This document shows, piece after piece, positions 28,481 to 40,400 of a stretch of 64,000 nucleotides of DNA. Each line of letters begins with the position of its first letter. Within the stretch, counting starts at the first letter, position 1. The position numbers and the translations under genes are program-made. Under the pieces are notes generated by a model. It was not told where the DNA came from, searched no databases, and was given only the letters and a program-made list of their open reading frames with translations. The DNA is from Asticcacaulis sp. SL142 (GTDB taxonomy: Bacteria; Pseudomonadota; Alphaproteobacteria; Caulobacterales; Caulobacteraceae): contig NZ_CP113061.1 of NCBI RefSeq assembly GCF_026625745.1, positions 948,501-1,012,500 on the forward strand, written 5' to 3'.

Positions 28481-31400
28481 CACCTTTGGCTCTGTATAGG
28501 CCACTTTCACTTTATATTCCTCTTGCAGGGGGGCCCGGATAGCAGCGGGTGAAGACGGCGCGTCCGGTTCAACTTTTGGACACGGATTTTCTTCGGTGCC
28601 GCAGGTTTCGTCGTCGTCATAACCCGTAACCTTGACTTCGATCAGAGAGGGAGGAACGATCGATTTGTCTTTCTGGACTTGTTGAATAGCATCCTCGAGC
28701 GACTTCTTGACGAGGTCGTTTGCGGAAGAAATATCGATATCGATCGAGGTCGGAGGCGCCGCCGGTGGTACCGGAAGGCCGGTTGAGATACCCGCCACAT
28801 CGATGTTATCCGTACCAAGAATTTGCACAGCAAATACGTTGAAGTTACCCGATACCCGCAGACCTGCATCGCCGGCATCGACAATACCGTTGGGTGCGAT
28901 CAAATCGACATCCGCCGGTGACACCCCGTCCTGAGTGGCCAGTGTTCCGATACCTGCGCCTGTCGGCAGGCCCGCCGGAACACGGTTCATATGGAACCAG
29001 TCATTCAGGGAGTAATCGTAAAACTGCGGCGTGATTGAAGTCTTGGCACCCTTACCGGCGGCAATATCTCCATAGGAAGACCAGATAAGAACATTTCCGC
29101 CTTTCGTGGTCAGAACACGAGATTCATTTACGGTCACACTCATCCGGCTAAAGATGTTAATCTCACCGCCATCCTGAGTAATGACCCCGGATCTCAGCGC
29201 GTCACCACGCCCCATATTACCGCTCCAGTCGGGGACAGGCTGACCAACCTCGCCGGGAGACGCTGCGGCATTGGCCAGTTTAAAGGCGCCGCCAGGTATC
29301 ATGAATTCAACCTTACCTCCGCCGTTAGAGATTATCCGGCTGGCATAGGTTTCGAAGTCACCGGTCCAGCGCGATTCACCGGCGGTTAGGGCTTCACCTT
29401 CGGGCTTTTGCGCTCCCGGAAACAGGCTTGCAATGGCGTTATAGCCGCGGAACGTCGTGTTGTAGCGGTCATTCTCTGTTTCGTTGGCTTCACGGCCGGT
29501 TGTACGTAGTTCCATATAGAAAATATTGCGGTAAAGCGGTGTCTTGTAGTCAGTGGTCAGCGTATTCCAATACGACCATGCCGTGTCGAGATAAGCCAGT
29601 TGCTCAGTCTGGGTTGCCAGGGGATCAAGCCCCTGCAGACGGCGGACATAATTCACCAAACCTTCGCGCTGTTCTGGGAGATAGAACTCCGGTTTTGCAC
29701 CTTTGCTGGTCGCCTGAGCGGCCGTCATACGCGGGACAAGCGCATCGAACGGTGTCGCTTGCCATGCCGGTAGAGCTAGCCATGCCTCCCAGGCCGTATT
29801 CAGATACTCGGTCTGCTCGACCGCAGTCTCTAAGGGCGGCAGGTTTGAGAGGCTGCGCATATAGTTGACAAAACCCTTAGCCAGCTCCGGGGATACCAGG
29901 ACCGCCTTACTGCCGTTACCGCGGGCATAGATGCGGTCAAAGAGATAAACTGGCAGTTCCCGGCCATCGCCGGCATCGGTTTTGAGGTAGCCTTCGATCT
30001 GCGCGATCAATTCAAGGTTAAGATAGTCATCCTCAAAACCCGCATAATCCGGGGTCTGATTATAACCAGTGGCAATGGCGATATCGGCTGTTTTCTCACC
30101 CGGATGCCACAATTCTCCTGCCACATTATCGTAAATGTTCGAGTCACCAAAGGCTACGCCATTACTTGTGATGCCCTTTCCATTACTAGGTATCCAGAAG
30201 TCACGACCGGTTTCGATTTCCAGGCGACCAGGACCATAAACAGAGAGATATCCATCACCAGAGAAATAAAGGCCATCGCCCGCCCGTACCAGAGACATAT
30301 CGTTCAAATTATTATGTTGAACCGTGTAGTACGGAAAGTATATATGGCGTCCGGCCTGCACCCACATAGACTTCGGCACATTGATTTGACCCGTCGTTAC
30401 AACATCGCCCTCCGCGGCATATATGCGCACGGGATTAGTGTCGCCTATATGAAGGTCAGGTAAATAATCTTCACTAAATAAATTATAACCATAACCTTCA
30501 TTGATTGGCTTGTATCCTGCCGTCGTCAGGAAATCCACACCGACAATATCTCCATAAGACGCACGTATATTCAATGCATCTGGCATGAGTTCTCGCCGTG
30601 ACTGGCTCATGTAAATGCCTGTATAGCCAGGGAAGTAGTTTTGCGCGTCCTGATTCAGGAAGGCGAACGGATCATTGACCTGGGTTCCTTGACCGAAGAA
30701 GACATTTTCGCGGGCCAATATGTCCAGGTTGCCCGTCGGTGACGGTGCCATGTACATACCGCCTTTGATTTCGACATTGCCGGCCGCGGCGACCGCGCTT
30801 ACCGTGCCTGGCCACATAGCCGCCACAGACGAGAAGAGTGAGTCATTGCCGTTATAGTTATATACATGCAGCGGCAACACGTACCCGCCATTCTTATTCA
30901 GGATTTGGGTGTTGCCGTAATTATTCCATATTTTAACATCCCCACCAGCAGAGAACAGATCAATGCGGGCATCAGGTGTATAGCTGACAAAACTCGGGGC
31001 GAAATTCTCTGCATTACGGCTATCACCGATGCGGATCATTGTATTTTCCGCTCCGTAGGTGCCGCCGCCACCGAAAATGTTATCAGTGGCCGCTTTCATG
31101 TTAAATGGATCGGCGACAATATCGAGATTCAGGTCCCCACCGCTTTGCAATTCGAACTGACCCGACGATGTGAACAGCATGGTATAGATATCGTAGGATC
31201 GTAATTGGTGGCCTTCATATCCCCGCTGACGACTGGCCACAAGTTGGTGGGTTGAGGTAAAGGCCCCGCCCGCCGTAATCTGTGCCAGACCGTCGGCGAC
31301 ATAGAAGTTACCGGTGCCAATATTGCCCCCCGCCCGCAGGCTCAAATCACCGCCGCCAGTTAGATGCAAGGCCCGCGCCTTATCCTGATAACCCCCGGAT

Positions 31401-34400
31401 ACACGACCCGTATTGGGAATATTGACCGTCAGATTGGTGATATTACCGCTGGCTTCTATATCGATATTGCCACCGCCTAACGCACCAATACCGGCCTGAT
31501 ATTTATCGAAGCGGACAAACCAAGTCAGTTGTTCGCGGTCACGGCCCAGGTTGGTGTTACCGCCACTGGTAAAATCACCATTAGCTTCGGTCTTGCCGTA
31601 ACGCCACAACCATGCGGTCGGTAACTGATTACTGGCCGAACCGATGATGTCGCCTTGCGTGCGTACGAAAATATCGCCGCCGCCCTGCGTATAATAGCCC
31701 TTCATACCCTCCCACTCATCTCCATCAGCCCAAGTCGGCAGACGGGTTGGGGCTTGGAAATCGGCTATATCCGCAGCCGATTCGCCGGCTGTATATATTA
31801 CGGACGGGCGGTATTTCAGGACCAGATCTCTGCCACTGGCCAGGTTGAGTCCGCCCGTGCCGGTGCGAACCAGATACCCGGTGGAATTATCCCACTGGAC
31901 ATTGCGCGGGTTGCCGTAGCGGGCATCCTGCTCATAGGAGTACAGCGGCTGCATAAAAATGGTCGGGGGATTATAGCCCCCCTCGCCATTAGCAATCACG
32001 GGTAGCGGACGTCGGCCATAGCGAGCGGTGTCAACATAATCGCCGGTTACCGGATCTTTCTGGATCAGAGCGCCTGTGTCCGGGTCAATATAGAGCCCCG
32101 TAGCCGCATCACGTTCAAGTTCCAGGAACCCATAATAGGGATTATACTCATTCGGATCACGCAGGAAGTTCCCATCGGCATTCTTTTGATACAGGCGGTG
32201 CTCAACGGTTCCCGATAACGGCCCACTGGTAATCTGAATACGGTAGAACTCAGTCGTGTCTGCTGTGCCACCAACGATAATTGACCCCTTGCCGTCTTCT
32301 AGTTGGCCCGTCGGCAAGACTGCCAGAGAGTTCGGACTTGTGGTATTGGCACCCGCCGTCAGATTAAACGTCCAGGCATTACCACCAATCAGGCTGGCAT
32401 CGGCGGTAGATCCGTCGAAGCCATCGGACAAGTTAGCATTGATCAGAAGGTCGCCCTTAGCGCGCAGGGTCAGTACCCCCGCTGACTGTTCAGACCCGAA
32501 ACGCAGAGTGTGCAGATCCCAGTCTTTGACCAGTTCCATATCACCATTGCTACGGAGTTCAATCCCTGGCGTGACGGTGACTCCTGAGCCCAGACGAGCC
32601 TGAATGGTGCTCGCATTGGCCATGAAATTTACAGCGTCCGCACTCACCGTATCAATTACGCTCTGATCGATGATGCCGACATCATTATACACTTTAAAGC
32701 CTTCGGCTATGACCGAGCGGGCACCGGTGATGCTACCGGCTACCTGACCGATACCCAGATCACCGCCCATCAGTTGCGGTGCCCGTAACCGGATGGTACG
32801 CCCCCCTTCCCCTGTGCCTGATACATCAATCAACGATCCGGCCATAAGATTAACGACGCCGCCATTTTTACCAACCGTCTCAAGGAATACGGTGCCACCG
32901 GCTCCGGCTGTACTGTTGGCGCGCGCCAGCAGCTTCCCGCCACTGGCAAGCACGACGTTTTCGGCGGCCGAAAGTTGTATACGCCCGCCACTGTCACCCA
33001 GGGTCTGAACCGTACCGGACACCAGAATATCGCCATCGTTGGCGATGACCGCGAAGTCCTGCGCCTTGACCGAACCTGTTATATTGACATCACCGTTGTT
33101 GACCTCAAAACGACGGCTCTGAAGGAAACCGCCTTGATCCAGACGCGTGTTGAGGGCAACAAAATCAGCAAGATTCAGGCTGATCTGTGAGAACGCCCCT
33201 GATCGGAAACCTTCACCGGCACTGCCCTTGACCTGACCTGCCAGGCTAACCTGTCCGAGGCCAGCCGAGACATTCACGGCACCCGCGTCACCCCCGGCTA
33301 CAGTACCCGACACATCGATGATAGCATTACTCGCCATATCGATGTTCCCGCGATCCGAAACCAGATTGACTGAACCGCCGCCTACACCGACCTCTACGTC
33401 GAATATCTTGCTGACATTGCTGGTCACATTGATCGCCGAGGCATCAGTCAGAGTGACGTTGCCATCGCGTGCCCGCAGGCTGACTGTGCCGCCCGTCAGG
33501 CCAATACGGCCCTGATTGATGATGCTGGCTCCGGTGATCCCAAGCGTTGCCCCCAGGGTTTCAAATGTGGGCAGTGTCGCATTGCCGTTGGTTTTAATGG
33601 CAACCGCACCCTGCGCATCGAGGAACAACCGTGCCCCGCTTTCAGCCGTAATATCTGCCGCTTCGAGCGTAAGTGTCCCCGGCAAGTAGAGCGTGCCGTC
33701 ATCGCGACCGATAACGCGCGCCTTCGCCGCGACCGTGACATCATTGAATCCCGACAGCCACTTGTTCTGGCCGGCGAAGTAGATGTTGTCGCCCTCAAGC
33801 AACAGGTTAGCGCTACCGGCCGTGGACGTGGCCGTACCACCATTGGCGTTGGTAAGCGTCAACGATTTACCGCTGATTGTAACCGTCTGGCCGCCGGCGT
33901 TCACAGCATTGATCTGACGGCTGTCGAGCGTAAGACCGCCACTGGCGCGCAATGTGGCGCCACCGTGGAAATCAATGCTGCCGTAAGAGCGCAGCAGGAT
34001 GTCGTCAGCCGAAGCCAGCGCACCCAGAGATCCTCCAGAAAATACCAGCCCCGTGGTCCCGGACGGCACCTCCCCGACACTTATCTGAGAAGCTGACGCA
34101 CTGATTTGCTTCGTGCTCAGTACCGCACCCGTAGCAAGACCTGTGTCGCTGGTCGCGTCAAGGGCCAGAGATTGACTGCTCCTAAGTGTCGCCCCGTTGG
34201 CCACCGTTATGTTACCGGCTGGAACTATTGGGGCCAAACCCTTGGCTAGGCGCTGCGTATTGATGGCCGTTAGCGCTGCCGGATCGGCCACTAACGCGTC
34301 CAAAGCGTCTATGGCTGTGATATTACGGAGTATATCAACCTGCTCGCTGGACGACAGGCGCAAGACTGCACCTTGATCGAATTCACCGTGTACCTGGACG

Positions 34401-37400
34401 TCGTCCCAATCCCAGGACGTACCCATGTCATCAATAAATGCCGCAATACCAGGACGGATGCGCAAATCGCCTGATGAACCGCTGATCTTACCGCGCGTTT
34501 CAACTGTTGCTCCTTCGCGCACCTCGATGTTGCCGGTTGACGCGAATAACAGTTCCGGCCCGAACAGGATGGAACCCTTATTGTCGATAACGATATCGGT
34601 CGCGCCGACATCAATTTCCAGATTGATCGCACCTTGTTTACGCACACCGCCCAGCAACAAGCTCTCCGCCCCAAAGCTGTTCAGACGCTCGCTGTCAAGT
34701 ATAAGATAGTCACCGTAGAGTGAGCGGTCTGTAGCCGCCCCTACGACCGCAATCTTTTGACCTTTGATATCGGCGAACCCGCCACGACCGCCTTCTGCCG
34801 CCGCTGATTTCAGGGTGGCGTTCAGTATAAGCTGCGAACCGGCATCAATAACGACGCTACCGCCGTCTAGCGGGATACGCGGAATTTCCCCAACCGGACG
34901 GTTGGTACGTAGGGCTTTTTTAAGGAACGCTTCCGAGACGTAAAACTTATTGGCTGAGGTTTCGATATATTGTGATCGTTCACGCAAAGTCTCACCGGGC
35001 ATAACCAGGAATCCATTGGTGCGTGTATCAGTATATTTTGGAAGACCATTCGTACCGGGTATGTAGCGATACCCCGCCTGAATGGTTGAGCCATCATTCA
35101 GTGCACGGTTTTCACTCAAAACCATGTCGTTGAACGCACCGTAATGATGGTTGGCCGTGACGCGGAATGCACCGGGCAGTAGGGCATATCGGGCTGGCAG
35201 CAGGGTGTAATAACCCGCTGCCAGGCCACTGCCACCGGAAAGATAGACCTTCTCCCCAATCGATGGACCGTTGCCATTACCTATCCCCACAGGGGCTATA
35301 TCGGCATCATATCCGGGAATAACGGCAAAGACCTCACTTGCGTCATTCACCCAGTTGTAATCAGCATCGCGATAACCCGTCAGCCAGTCATTGGAACCCC
35401 CGATGCCGGAAACGAACTCATACGCATAAAGGTCACCGCCGCCGGTAACATCGAGGACCGCCCCCTGCTGAAGATCAAGTGTATTCGCCGTTAGATTAAC
35501 CGCCTTTGCCGGCAAACTGGTTAGTTCAAGCCCTGTGATCGGGTCGATCCAGGTGTCCCCACTGCTGGTAAATCCGTAAGGTATCAATTTGCCGTCAGCA
35601 GAAACTGAGGTCAAACTGCCGGGTAAGAGCGTGACTGTGTTGGCCCCGGGAGTACCGTCATTGATCCCAATTAGATTTATGGTGCCAAATGGTGAGCGAA
35701 TGGTGCCGCCTTGGTTAATACGTGGGGCCTTAAGCGATAGTATCGCGCCGGCTTCGTAAGGACTTGCATTAATCTTACCGCCATCGTCTTGCTTTAAAAT
35801 AGTCAGAGTATCGCCGGCCTCGATAGTGAAATCATTTCCGGTGACCGCATAAATCTGATCAGCTTTTAGATTGAGATTGCCCGGTGTAGATATAGATCCA
35901 ACCGGTCGTACCAGAAGCCCTGGTCGAGTTGGCGCGGATAAGCGAATGTCTCCACCGCTGGCCAGCGTTACATCGGAATAGCCATAAAACGACCCCGCAG
36001 CGGCCTGCAGATGATTGCCAGCTTTGATCTGGAGGCGGGTGTCGGAATTGACAGGTTCAAGACCGAGGCCCTTTAATGCTTTATCATAAAGCGCCACATT
36101 AAACGTGCCGCCTGATACAGCGGCTTCGCCAAGCGTTACAATATCAGCGTTGATCCTGACATCAGCCCCTGTCGTGCCCATAATGCGACCGGCGCTGATA
36201 TCGATTTGGTCAAACACATGGCTGCCGTCAGCCTTATAGCCTCCCAGAGTTAAGTCACCGGTAAAAAGGATACCGGGCGACGCGCTTAAGGACAGGCCCG
36301 AAAAACCACCCGCTGCGATATTTCCTGGCGACAGGCGGGTGACCGGTGTCGGGCGGGATACCGGACTAATAAATTCATACCCGACTAATTGCTCAAAGAG
36401 CTTAACCAGCCCGGTCTCAACCTGTACAGGTGCTATTGCACCCTGGTCAGGAAAGTCCGCGAAGTTATCGCCTATAACCAGCACAGGGGCGGCACCTAAA
36501 GCTGCGACATCAATCGCGCGCAGGATATCAACCAGTTCTTCGTTGTTGCTGATAGTATAACCCGGCGAGAATTGTATGTCAGGTAAACCCAGAGCTTCCC
36601 AGGCAATCTTGCTAAGATCCGTTCCAAACAGGCTGCTTACGGTATTACCGTCGACATCTGTGATGGAGCCACTCTCAAATAGCCATGCAATTTGCTCATA
36701 CGCATTCTCGGGCGTGACATAAGGGTTTATGTCACGTCGGGCCTCATAATCCGACGAGAAACCTATCGAGAAATTTCCCCCGCGGGCGCCCTCTCCGCCA
36801 GCCTTGCCAATATAGGTGGCCTCGTTGATATTCATCGCCGTGCCGCTGATCGAGATAGATCCACCATTTGACGCAACCGTGCGGGGCTGACGCACTACGG
36901 CACCGTTTGTTTTAGTGGCAATATCGAAGGTTGCTGAGGTGCCTGACACGTCCAGCACGGCACCGCCTTCGATATTCAGATCAAAAGCAGCTAAGGTAAT
37001 CGAACCACCATTCAGCACGATACCGTCCGTGAGTTCGCGGCCCTGGTTATCAAGCGTGCGCGTCAGCATCAGGGCAAAACCGGGAGCCATAAGGCGCGCC
37101 GTATCATGAACCGTCAGCTTTCCAAGCGCACCATCAGTCGCACCGGCTGAAACATTTATACTGCCGCCGGGGGCCAAAAGGCTGCCGTAGATATCGACAT
37201 TCAAGGCCGAGAGTCCCAGCGCACCGCCCGCTTGAGTAGACAAGGTACTACCTTCGCCCAACACGACCGTACTAATACCCGTAAGGTTGACGGTAATGCC
37301 CTTGCGCAAGGCCGGTATCCGCAGTTCCAGCGGCAAAGCCCCGATGGTTGTGATGTCGTAAATATCACTACCCGAAGGCGCGTAATAGGCCGGCAACACA

Positions 37401-40400
37401 CCTTTTATCGGGTCACTGTCCGTCAGTTTCATAACGGCACTTGACGCCGCGATCTGCGTATCCTCGGCGATCGTCACACTTTTGCCGCTTAACGAGATAG
37501 AACCGAACCCGCTATTTTCAAAAAAAGAGGGCAGGAATTGCAAAGCTTGACGTGAACCGTCGGCGGCATCAGCAATTGTACCGCCAATCAGGATATCATC
37601 TCTCAAGGCTGACAGGCTGAATGCGCCGTTGCCGCCTAGCCCGTAAGCACGGGCATGTGACAACGCTCCCAGATCCAGTTCAGCGTTACTAAGCAGATCA
37701 GCCGAGACAATAAGGTCGCCGCCCTTACCGAGTTTGAGCTTGCCATTACGGTCCGCCCACCCGCCGCCAGAGGAATCAATGACCATTGTATCGGGCAGGA
37801 TAAGATCGATATTGTCGACAGGTTCATCATAATCGGCATAGGTGGCGCTCAAGGTAATTTTACCGCCATTTATACGTGGCGATTTATCCAACGCTATGGG
37901 CTCGTCGATTTCGAAATCGCTGTACCAAGAACCGCGCGTATTCAGTGAACTGTTAGCACCAAATTCCAGACCTTGGGCGGCGAAGCTCAGATTCCCCCCC
38001 TCAGTACGCACCTTACCTAAAAACTGCATCCGGTTGGATGCGGTGAGGCTCAAGGAAGCCCCTTCGGCAAGATTAAGGTTTACTCCCTCCTCCACGACAA
38101 CAGCAAAACCGGGCAAGGGCGCAAAATCTATTGAGTCAGGATCCGTCCGACCTTTTTGAGTAAGCAAATAGCTGCCCATGGTCGAACGATTGAAGAAGTC
38201 GTCCGAAACCAATGTCGAATTATCAGAGCGGCGGCCTTTACTGCCAAACTCATCGGTCGCGTAGTCGAATTCTTCGCCAAAGAACTCACCAAACGTATCA
38301 GAAAGTTTATCATAAAGTCCAAAATTAGCATTCAGTATTTGCTCATTGGCGGCAATCAGGATGCTATTGCTGACATACTCGGTTTCGGATTCCCCGGCAT
38401 TATTGAGTATGAATTCGCCGCCTTTGGGCAAATTGCCGCGCTGATAACGCCCGGCAATGGTTTGGCCTTTTAACGTACCCTGCAGCAATACGTCAGGGGC
38501 TAAGATTTCAATCGTGCCACCCTCACCTCCGTGCTGGTAGCTGGTCTCGAACTTGCCCTGGGTCGCCGTCATCAGGGGGATATTATAGGTGGTCTGCTGA
38601 CCCCACTTGGTATCATAAACCGTCCACTGATTGGCCAGACCCATATAGAGCTCATCCGGATCGGCTTCGCGGATATCGATGATCGAGCCATCCAGACGAC
38701 GCAGCAGGGTCGTGTAGACATAGCCGTCCTTATAGGTCGTCACGCCGCCGGATACGTCGATCACCGAGCCCGACTTCATGATGAAGTCGTCGTCGGTATC
38801 CAGAGTAAATGTGCCACCTTTGCTCAAGAACTGCGCCAGTGTGCCCTGGATCAGGTTGTCGAAGCTTTCCCAATCGGCAACATTGGTGCCATAGCGGCGA
38901 TCGACGGAAATTTCCTGACGGTACAGAACACCGTCGCGTTGCAGGGGCGAATCCTTAAGCTGGGCAGCGTAAAGCTTGCCCTTGACCTGATGGAATCCCA
39001 TTTCCAGCGTGGTGTCCCATCCTGACAGATCTATGGTCGCCCCGCGCTCCATCAAGAACCGTGCGCCATCTTCGTTATCCAGATTGGCGGATTGCCCTCG
39101 GTTATTCCAGAAGACGTGGTTAGTGGTATCCAGCAGCACCTTCATATTGCCGCTTGGCAGGTAAATGACTGAATCCTCCTGCATGTGGATACGGCCGGCA
39201 TTGATCGTCAAATTCCCGACGATCTGGTTGCCTTCACTCACCGGTAGGGTATCAGTTGATTCCAGATCAGGCGTGATCTGGGTCAGGCTGCCCTTGCCAA
39301 AAATCACTGAGCCGTGGCCCATTACGGCGGGGCCGTCCATTTCATTGCCCGGATATTCGCGGTAGTCGTACATTAGTGGCGAGAACGTCATATTACCGCG
39401 GAACTGCGCGGTCGAGGTCATCTCGATTGCGCCCATCTGCTCCAGATTCCAGCCCCGGAAATCGACCGAGCCGCCCCGCTTGGCCGATATAATGCCTTCG
39501 TTGCGGGCATGGAAACCAACGGCTTCGGTGCGGACAGCTTGCTGATTGTTCAAATACTTGACGATCAGCCCGCCCATGTCTTCCCAGCCACCGCGCTGCC
39601 CCAGCACAACGGTAGAAAGCTGATTTCTCTTGCCGTAATCCAGTATATCGCCTTCCTGGTAGGCGTCGCCGACAACCGACCTGACAAACTCCAACCATGG
39701 CTTGCCACTGACTGCAGTCAGCAATTGTTTGTAGTCTTCCGTAATCGTGCCTCCGTTATTCCATGGCGCTTCCGGATCGCCCGGATAGTTGTAGGAGACA
39801 TTGATACGTGGGCCGGTAATGCCGTTATGGGCGCCGGTGAAAACATTGACCGTGCGGTTATCGGCCCCTTTGGTCAGATAGATGTTATCGGCCGCGGCCA
39901 AAATCACCTGGCCTTCATCAAAAACCTTGATGGTACCTTTATTTGTAACATTTGGGCCGAGCAGCATAACTTTACCGCGCGCACCTGTGGAGATTACGCC
40001 GTTTGTACCAACTGTGGTTACATAGCGAAGCGGATCGTTGGGATCAGACGCGGGCGGTGGCGCTTCGAGCAACTCACGAAGGCCCTTGTTGGGTTCAAAA
40101 ACGTAGTTCCAGCCATTGCTGAAGCTTGGCGCGGTTCGGTCGCCGTCATACGGTGCAAATATACCGTATGATAAGAAATTACGATCTTGAATGTCGAGTG
40201 ACGAGACTATGACCTGTTGGGCATCGATCTTACCGTCAACGAACAACCCTTCACGCGAAACTAAAAGTAGATGTCCACCGGCTTTTATATCGCCCTTGAT
40301 TTGGGTAGCACCGCCCGTCAGATGTGACCTGTTGAGTGCGACCCAATCTGATTTTTGCTGCTGGAACTTGAGGACTTCACCGGCCTGCAAGGACATGTCG